Below, piece by piece: positions 13,955-17,883 of a stretch of 17,883 nt of DNA. The stretch comes from Pseudomonadota bacterium (GTDB taxonomy: Bacteria; Pseudomonadota; Alphaproteobacteria; UBA8366; GCA-2717185), in assembly GCA_027619655.1 (NCBI GenBank), contig JAQCHR010000019.1, forward strand, positions 1 through 17,883. The letters are read 5' to 3'. A model generated the notes under the pieces. The model was not told the DNA's origin, did no database searches, and saw only the letters and a program-made list of their open reading frames with translations. Position numbers and translations under genes: made by a program. The stretch's first letter is position 1; each line of letters opens with the position of its first letter.

Positions 13955-13969
13955 GCTGTTCCTCCCGTG

Positions 13970-14755
13970 TTACCGCAGATTGCTGAGGACGGCCATCATC
14001 TGATCCGATGTTTCGATGACCTTGGAATTCATTTCATAGGCGCGCTGCGCGGTGATCAGATTGGAAATTTCCTCGACGACATTGACATTCGAGGTTTCCA
14101 GAAAGCCCTGCTGGATCGTGCCGATGCCGGTCGATCCCGGCGTTCCGGTTGTCGGCGTCCCGGATGCGGGCGTCTCCAGGAACAGGTTGTCGCCGATGGC
14201 CAGCAGCCCCGCCTCGTTGGAGAAAATGGCGAGGTCCAACTGCCCGACATTCGCCGGCGCGACCTGACCGTCCTGCTGGGCCAGAACCTGCCCGCTGGCG
14301 TTGACGGATACATCCACGGCATCTGTCGGGATCGTGATGGCCGGTTCGACGATGAAGCCGTCCGCGGTGACCAGTTCGCCATTCGCGCTCAACTGAAACG
14401 AGCCGGCACGGGAATATGCGATATCGCCGTTCGGCAATTGCACCTGGAAGTAGCCGTTGCCGTTGATGGCCAGGTCGAAGGTGTTCTCCGTCAGCGTGAG
14501 GTTGCCCTGCTCGGTGATCCGGTAGACCGCCGCTGTCTTGACGCCAAGGCCGATCTGGACGCCGGCGGGGACAATGGTTCCCGTGTCGGACGATTCCGAG
14601 CCGACGCGCCGCAGGTTCTGATACAGGAGATCCTGAAATTCCGCCCGCCGCCTTGTGTAGGCGGTGGTGTTCATATTGGCGATGTTGTGGGAAATGACTT
14701 CAACGTTGAGCTGCTGCGCCAGCATGCCCGTTGCGCCAATACTTAATGATCTCAT
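13970..14755 (-). CDS. flgG: flagellar distal rod protein FlgG
   Basis: FlgG forms the distal rod that spans the periplasm and passes through the P and L rings. 261 residues, the standard length. The N-terminal rod motif is clear (SIGATGMLAQQLNVEVISHN, then IANMNTTAYTRRRAEFQDLLYQ), the D1 domain contains NTFDLAINGNGYFQVQLPNG, and the C-terminal coiled segment is NVVEEISNLITAQRAYEMNS followed by KVIETSDQMM. The stretch GTPTTGTPGS near 200 is a normal FlgG linker. ATG 14755 has AAGGG about 10 nt upstream, lying in the 12-nt gap after flgF. Exported by the flagellar type III apparatus, hence no signal peptide. Confidence 0.98.
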   Translation of the reverse strand: MRSLSIGATGMLAQQLNVEVISHNIANMNTTAYTRRRAEFQDLLYQNLRRVGSESSDTGTIVPAGVQIGLGVKTAAVYRITEQGNLTLTENTFDLAINGNGYFQVQLPNGDIAYSRAGSFQLSANGELVTADGFIVEPAITIPTDAVDVSVNASGQVLAQQDGQVAPANVGQLDLAIFSNEAGLLAIGDNLFLETPASGTPTTGTPGSTGIGTIQQGFLETSNVNVVEEISNLITAQRAYEMNSKVIETSDQMMAVLSNLR

Positions 14756-14767
14756 GATATTATACCC

Positions 14768-15496
14768 TTAGTTCTGCCGCATGCTTGTCAGTTTTCCGAC
14801 CGACCGCATGAACTGGTCGTGTTGGTCCTTGATAAGCTTGGCGGTTGATTCATAGGACCGGTGAATTTCGATCATCCGCGTCATTTCGATAATCGCCTGC
14901 ACGTTGGACTGTTCCAGCGCGCCTTGGACGATCCGGCTTTTGTTGGCGTCCTGGGGCTGCTGTCCCTCGGCGCTGAAACTTCCGTTGCCTTCGCGCTTCA
15001 GTTCCGATTCCTTGTCGAATTCGTACAGCCCGATACGGCCGATCGTGGCGGCATTGCCGCTGACGGTTCCATCGTCTGAGATAGTCAGGCTTCCGGAACC
15101 CGGCGGTACGGTAATCGGGGCACCGGCGGTCGACAGGACCGGGGCGCCCAGTCCATCGACAATCCTGCCTTGCCCATCGAGCTGGAACCGGCCATGCCGC
15201 GTGTAGCGCACGCCTTCCGGCGTCTCGATCGAGAAATAGGCCTGGCCGGAAATGGCGAGGTCAAGGTCGTTGCCGGTCGTCGATACAGGGCCTGCCGATA
15301 GATCGCGGGCCATGCAGATATCCTGCACAAAGGACAACGCCTCGCCTTTGGCCGGTTCCTTGATATACTCGCGAAAGAACATTTTTTCCGCCTTGAACGC
15401 GGGTGTGTTCATGTTGGCGATATTGTGCGCGACGAGACTCATTTCGCGCCGCAATGCCAGTTGCCGTGATAGGGCGATATAACCTGCGTTTTCCAT
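14768..15496 (-). CDS. flgF: flagellar proximal rod protein FlgF
   Basis: Rod component joining the basal body to the FlgG distal rod. 242 residues with the N-terminal motif ALRREMSLVAHNIANMNTPAF (12-32), DLDLAISGQAYFSIETPEG, FQLDGQGRIV and the C-terminal basal-body rod helix (NVQAIIEMTRMIEIHRSYES, about 200-220). I chose ATG 15496 because MENAGYIALSRQ is the normal family start; the frame extends upstream to 15538 into sequence that looks foreign. The ribosome-binding site is weak. It leads the flgFGAH unit, but DNA of different composition begins about 25 nt upstream of the start, so its original promoter and upstream neighbour may have been lost. Confidence 0.96.
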   Translation of the reverse strand: MENAGYIALSRQLALRREMSLVAHNIANMNTPAFKAEKMFFREYIKEPAKGEALSFVQDICMARDLSAGPVSTTGNDLDLAISGQAYFSIETPEGVRYTRHGRFQLDGQGRIVDGLGAPVLSTAGAPITVPPGSGSLTISDDGTVSGNAATIGRIGLYEFDKESELKREGNGSFSAEGQQPQDANKSRIVQGALEQSNVQAIIEMTRMIEIHRSYESTAKLIKDQHDQFMRSVGKLTSMRQN

Positions 15497-15522
15497 GCGG
15501 ACACCGTTTCTTCGTTGCCTTG

Positions 15523-15747
15523 TTAAATGTGACACCAATATATTTTTTGGGAATTAATTCATACTCAACTTATTTGATTCATTACCTTGTCAAGGACTGG
15601 TTCAAGTTTTTGTTCGTTGAAGAGGTTGGGTTGGCGACGGGAATCGAAATTCTGGCAGTACTTCTTACGATATTGGCGTTGTCCATTGTTTGTTACAAAT
15701 TTGTCGAGATTCCTTTTCAAAAATGGATAAAGAAGGGAATGAATTGA
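15523..15747 (+). pseudogene. C-terminal remnant of an acyltransferase-3 (OafA/NodX-type) membrane protein
   Basis: About 74 residues matching only the end of acyltransferase family 3, integral-membrane enzymes that O-acetylate surface or exported polysaccharides. The diagnostic pieces are FLGINSYSTYLIHYLVKD, a final hydrophobic helix (EILAVLLTILALSIVCYKF) and the closing VEIPFQKWIKKG. Complete members have about 350 residues; upstream codons run into flgF on the opposite strand, so roughly 80% is missing and there is no plausible start codon. Base composition is far below the neighbours (about 40% GC by hand count over 15541-15960). This is a fragment left by recombination or deletion, not a working gene. 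Confidence 0.7.
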
Positions 15748-15809
15748 GGTCAAAATATAGTTAGACATTTCGTGAACCTGATACGATTGATGTCTACGGC
15801 TGATAAGTT

Positions 15810-16025
15810 GTGAATAGTTCGGTAAACGCCCGCACAGTTGGCTTCCGAATGCGTGTATCATTTTATTTGACTGTCGCGTCCATGCCATATGCCTCAGTCA
15901 AGGTTAAAAAGTGTAAATTTGAGGGCGGTACGTATCGCGTCGGACTGACATTGTTTTCCTTGGAATTGGAGAAAAAATGGCTTGGGTACAATGAGCAAGA
16001 TGCCTTCAGCGGAAGCCGCTTGTGA
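15810..16025 (+). CDS. small frame with weak PilZ-like character, probably a fragment
   Basis: A 71-codon frame from GTG 15810 in the low-GC stretch, with no good ribosome-binding site. The segment YASVKVKKCKFEGGTYRVGL followed by TLFSLELE resembles the second half of PilZ domains (alternating strands ending in a G-x-Y/F-x-V-G-hydrophobic pattern), but the RxxxR and D/NxSxxG c-di-GMP motifs of the first half are absent. The last codons run over the start region of the CoA-transferase gene. It could be a truncated PilZ gene or a chance frame; I lean to a degraded remnant. Confidence 0.25.
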   Translation: MNSSVNARTVGFRMRVSFYLTVASMPYASVKVKKCKFEGGTYRVGLTLFSLELEKKWLGYNEQDAFSGSRL

Positions 16026-16029
16026 GAAA

Positions 16030-17232
16030 ATGTCTGTGAATAAGCCTTTAGCTGGCGTCCGGGTCCTTGATATCGCGACCTATATCGCGGCGCCGTACTG
16101 CGCCACGATCATGGCTGAATTCGGCGCCGAGGTGATCAAGGTGGAGATGCCCGGCGTGGGGGATCCGTGCCGGCGGCTCGGCACCGTGAGTGACACCGGT
16201 GACACGCTGGTCTGGCTCAGCGAAGCGCGCAACAAGAAGTCCGTGACACTCAACCTGAAGGATCCGGTCGGGCAGAAAATGCTCAAGGACCTCATCGCCC
16301 GGGCGGACGTGTTATGCGAAAATTTCCGTCCCGGCACGCTGGAGAAATGGAACCTTGGCTGGGATGTGATTCACGCGCTGAACCCAAAGCTGGTCATGCT
16401 GCGGGTTTCCGGCTACGGGCAGACGGGGCCCTATGCAAACAAGCCGGGCTTCGGCCGGATCGGCAACGCGTTCGGCGGCATTTCCTTCCTCGCCGGCGAT
16501 CCCGACCGGCCGCCGGCAACGCCGGGTTCGGCAACGCTGGCGGATTACATGGCGGGGCTGTATGGAGCGCTGGGTGTCGTCATGGCGATGCGCTCGGCCG
16601 ATGCCACGGGAATCGGCCAGCAGATTGATATCGGCCTGTATGAGCCGATTTTCCGGATCCTGGATGAACTGGCCCCCGCCTATGACAAGTTCAATTTCAT
16701 CCGGCAGCGCATGGGGGCGCCGACGGTCAATGTCTGCCCCCACAGCCATTACCCGACCAGGGACAATCGCTGGGTCGCCATCGCCTGCACCAACGACAAG
16801 ATTTATGGCCGGCTGGCTAAGCTGATGGGCTATCCGGAAGTGGCCGGGGAAGGGCGCTACGGCACGATCCGGCAGCGCGAAGCGGACCGCGCCGGTGTCG
16901 ATGGCATGGTCACGGACTGGACCATGAAACATGACCAGGACGAAGTCGTGACCTTGTGCGAGGGGGCGGAGGTGCCCTGCGGGATCGTCGCGTCGATCGA
17001 CGAGATATTCGACAATCCGCAATACGCGGCGCGAAACAATATCGTGCGTGTCGCCGACGACCGGATCGGCGATCTCGCGGTGGCAAATGTCGTGCCGAGG
17101 CTGACCGGGACGCCCGGCTCGGTCGATACGCTGGGTCCGGCGCTGGGGGCGCATAACGCGGAAGTCTATGGCGAGTTGCTTGGCCTGACGGCGGCCGAAC
17201 TGGAAGCGCTTGCGGCGGCCGGCGTGATCTGA
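16030..17232 (+). CDS. CaiB/BaiF (family III) CoA-transferase
   Basis: Predicted enzyme moving coenzyme A between acyl-CoA and a free carboxylic acid; family members act on oxalate/formate, carnitine, (R)-2-hydroxyacids and others, and the substrate here is unknown. 400 residues, full length. Family marks: PLAGVRVLDIATYIAAPYCA at the N-terminus, FGAEVIKVEMPGVGDPCR (31-48), LNLKDPVGQKML, LCENFRPGTLEKWNLG (95-110), RVSGYGQTGPY and the ADYMAGLYGAL segment with Asp172, matching the catalytic aspartate (Asp169) of formyl-CoA transferase. Start is uncertain: ATG 16030 fits the family, while ATG 16000 and 15991 are in frame but read through lower-GC sequence. Convergent with the LLM gene at 17249; 16 nt separate their stops. 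Confidence 0.93.
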   Translation: MSVNKPLAGVRVLDIATYIAAPYCATIMAEFGAEVIKVEMPGVGDPCRRLGTVSDTGDTLVWLSEARNKKSVTLNLKDPVGQKMLKDLIARADVLCENFRPGTLEKWNLGWDVIHALNPKLVMLRVSGYGQTGPYANKPGFGRIGNAFGGISFLAGDPDRPPATPGSATLADYMAGLYGALGVVMAMRSADATGIGQQIDIGLYEPIFRILDELAPAYDKFNFIRQRMGAPTVNVCPHSHYPTRDNRWVAIACTNDKIYGRLAKLMGYPEVAGEGRYGTIRQREADRAGVDGMVTDWTMKHDQDEVVTLCEGAEVPCGIVASIDEIFDNPQYAARNNIVRVADDRIGDLAVANVVPRLTGTPGSVDTLGPALGAHNAEVYGELLGLTAAELEALAAAGVI

Positions 17233-17248
17233 AGCGGCGGCGAAGCCG

Positions 17249-17863
17249 TCAGTCGGATGCCTCCCGCTTTGCCGCTTCCTTCGCCGCCATTTGCGCCTTG
17301 AGCTGTTCCGGCGTCAGCCGCACGATATCGGCATTCTGGTGGCTGAAAATGTCATAGGGCTGGGTTTCCTTATCCTCCAGCACGATCCGACCTGACAGCA
17401 CGTCTTCCTTCCACGCCGCGTGCGCCGGCTCCATGGCATGGAATTCCGGCATGACTTCCTCGGCGAACATCGTCAGGCTGTCGCAGATGTCCTGATGCGA
17501 GGTCTTGCCGGCCTGGTTCAGCAGGATCACCTGGTCGACATGCGATTCCTGGTACTGGTGCAGTTTTTCCCGGATGGTTGCCGGCGAGCCGATCAGGGCG
17601 CCCTTGAAGGCATCCTGCGCCTTCTCGCTATGGCGCCAGTCCTGGAACTCCTCCCACAGATTGCCTTCGCCCGGAGCGTCGACGTCCTTCCTGCCGTAAT
17701 AGGACAGGGCGAAGATGAAAAACGTCCAGCCCGATGCCTTGGCATAGGCTTCCGCGTCGGTTTCGGCGCACATGAAACCCGCGACCATCGCGATATTGGG
17801 GTTCGCGGGGTAATCGGCCAGCCGGTTCGGGCGGTGCAGCAGGTTGTTGTAATACTTGTTCAC
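17249..17863 (-). CDS. C-terminal half of an LLM-class flavin-dependent oxidoreductase (split by in-frame TGA?)
   Basis: 204 codons from GTG 17863 that correspond to the second half of a luciferase-like monooxygenase-family protein: NIAMVAGFMCAETDAEA, GWTFFIFALSYYGRK, LIGSPATIREKLHQYQESHV, then DQVILLNQAGKTSHQDICD and a long acidic C-terminus. Full members are near 400 residues with the barrel start and flavin-site residues in the first half, which is absent here. Directly before the GTG, in the same frame, is TGA (17864-17866), preceded by codons for K-A-A-E-A up to the window edge. Either a nonsense mutation splits the gene, or the GTG (with GAGG 5 nt upstream) restarts translation. The missing half should lie just outside the window. 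Confidence 0.7.
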   Translation of the reverse strand: MNKYYNNLLHRPNRLADYPANPNIAMVAGFMCAETDAEAYAKASGWTFFIFALSYYGRKDVDAPGEGNLWEEFQDWRHSEKAQDAFKGALIGSPATIREKLHQYQESHVDQVILLNQAGKTSHQDICDSLTMFAEEVMPEFHAMEPAHAAWKEDVLSGRIVLEDKETQPYDIFSHQNADIVRLTPEQLKAQMAAKEAAKREASD

Positions 17864-17883
17864 TCAGGCCTCGGCGGCTTTCG

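Noticed and set aside
13595..14746. 383-codon plus-strand open frame opposite flgA/flgG
   Set aside because: Shadow of two well-supported flagellar genes in GC-rich DNA; no recognisable protein features.
15403..15522. Start of the acyltransferase frame inside flgF
   Set aside because: These codons are the reverse of flgF and do not resemble acyltransferase; homology begins only near 15526.
16312..17154. 280-codon minus-strand open frame opposite the CoA-transferase
   Set aside because: Arg/His/Pro-rich shadow translation; the plus-strand gene has a complete family pattern including the catalytic Asp.

Overview
The window reads as chromosomal DNA of an alphaproteobacterium, most likely Rhodospirillales-like. 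The support is high GC (about 65% in most lines, with one exception), a FliX homologue (a flagellar regulator known from alphaproteobacteria), an alphaproteobacterial-type DksA with a reduced zinc finger, and flagellar genes of alphaproteobacterial type. No rRNA, tRNA, CRISPR array, integrase or intact insertion sequence was seen.

Left part (1-2.4 kb): a luciferase-like (LLM/F420-type) oxidoreductase on the minus strand, a small unrecognised lipoprotein on the plus strand, and moaA on the minus strand. Molybdenum block (2.5-7.6 kb, plus strand): modA-modB-modC-fdhD-dgc-mobA. modA/modB, modB/modC and dgc/mobA overlap by 4 nt, and the fdhD-to-dgc gap is 14 nt. Together with the divergent moaA, these genes import molybdate, make the pterin precursor, attach the guanine nucleotide, and activate formate dehydrogenase. 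The unusual member is a diguanylate cyclase whose N-terminus resembles the zinc-sensing CZB domain of DgcZ but lacks three of the four zinc ligands. An imperfect palindrome resembling a ModE operator lies between moaA and modA. Convergent with mobA is a minus-strand pair: a receiver-HPt response regulator followed 4 nt later by a DUF4213/DUF364 protein.

Flagellar block (9.5-15.5 kb): flgF-flgG-flgA-flgH (minus) encode distal-rod, P-ring chaperone and L-ring proteins. An HpcH/HpaI-type aldolase (minus), dksA and fliX (plus) and a truncated flgI (minus) follow. FlgI stops after 163 residues; family members have about 370. The gene is therefore either broken or the contig is misjoined there.

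Right part (15.5-17.9 kb): a stretch of about 450 bp at roughly 40% GC holds the C-terminal remnant of an acyltransferase-3 membrane protein and a small frame with weak PilZ-like character. It looks like a recombination scar. Host-like DNA then resumes with a CaiB/BaiF CoA-transferase (plus) and the C-terminal half of a second LLM flavin oxidoreductase (minus), preceded by an in-frame TGA at the window edge.
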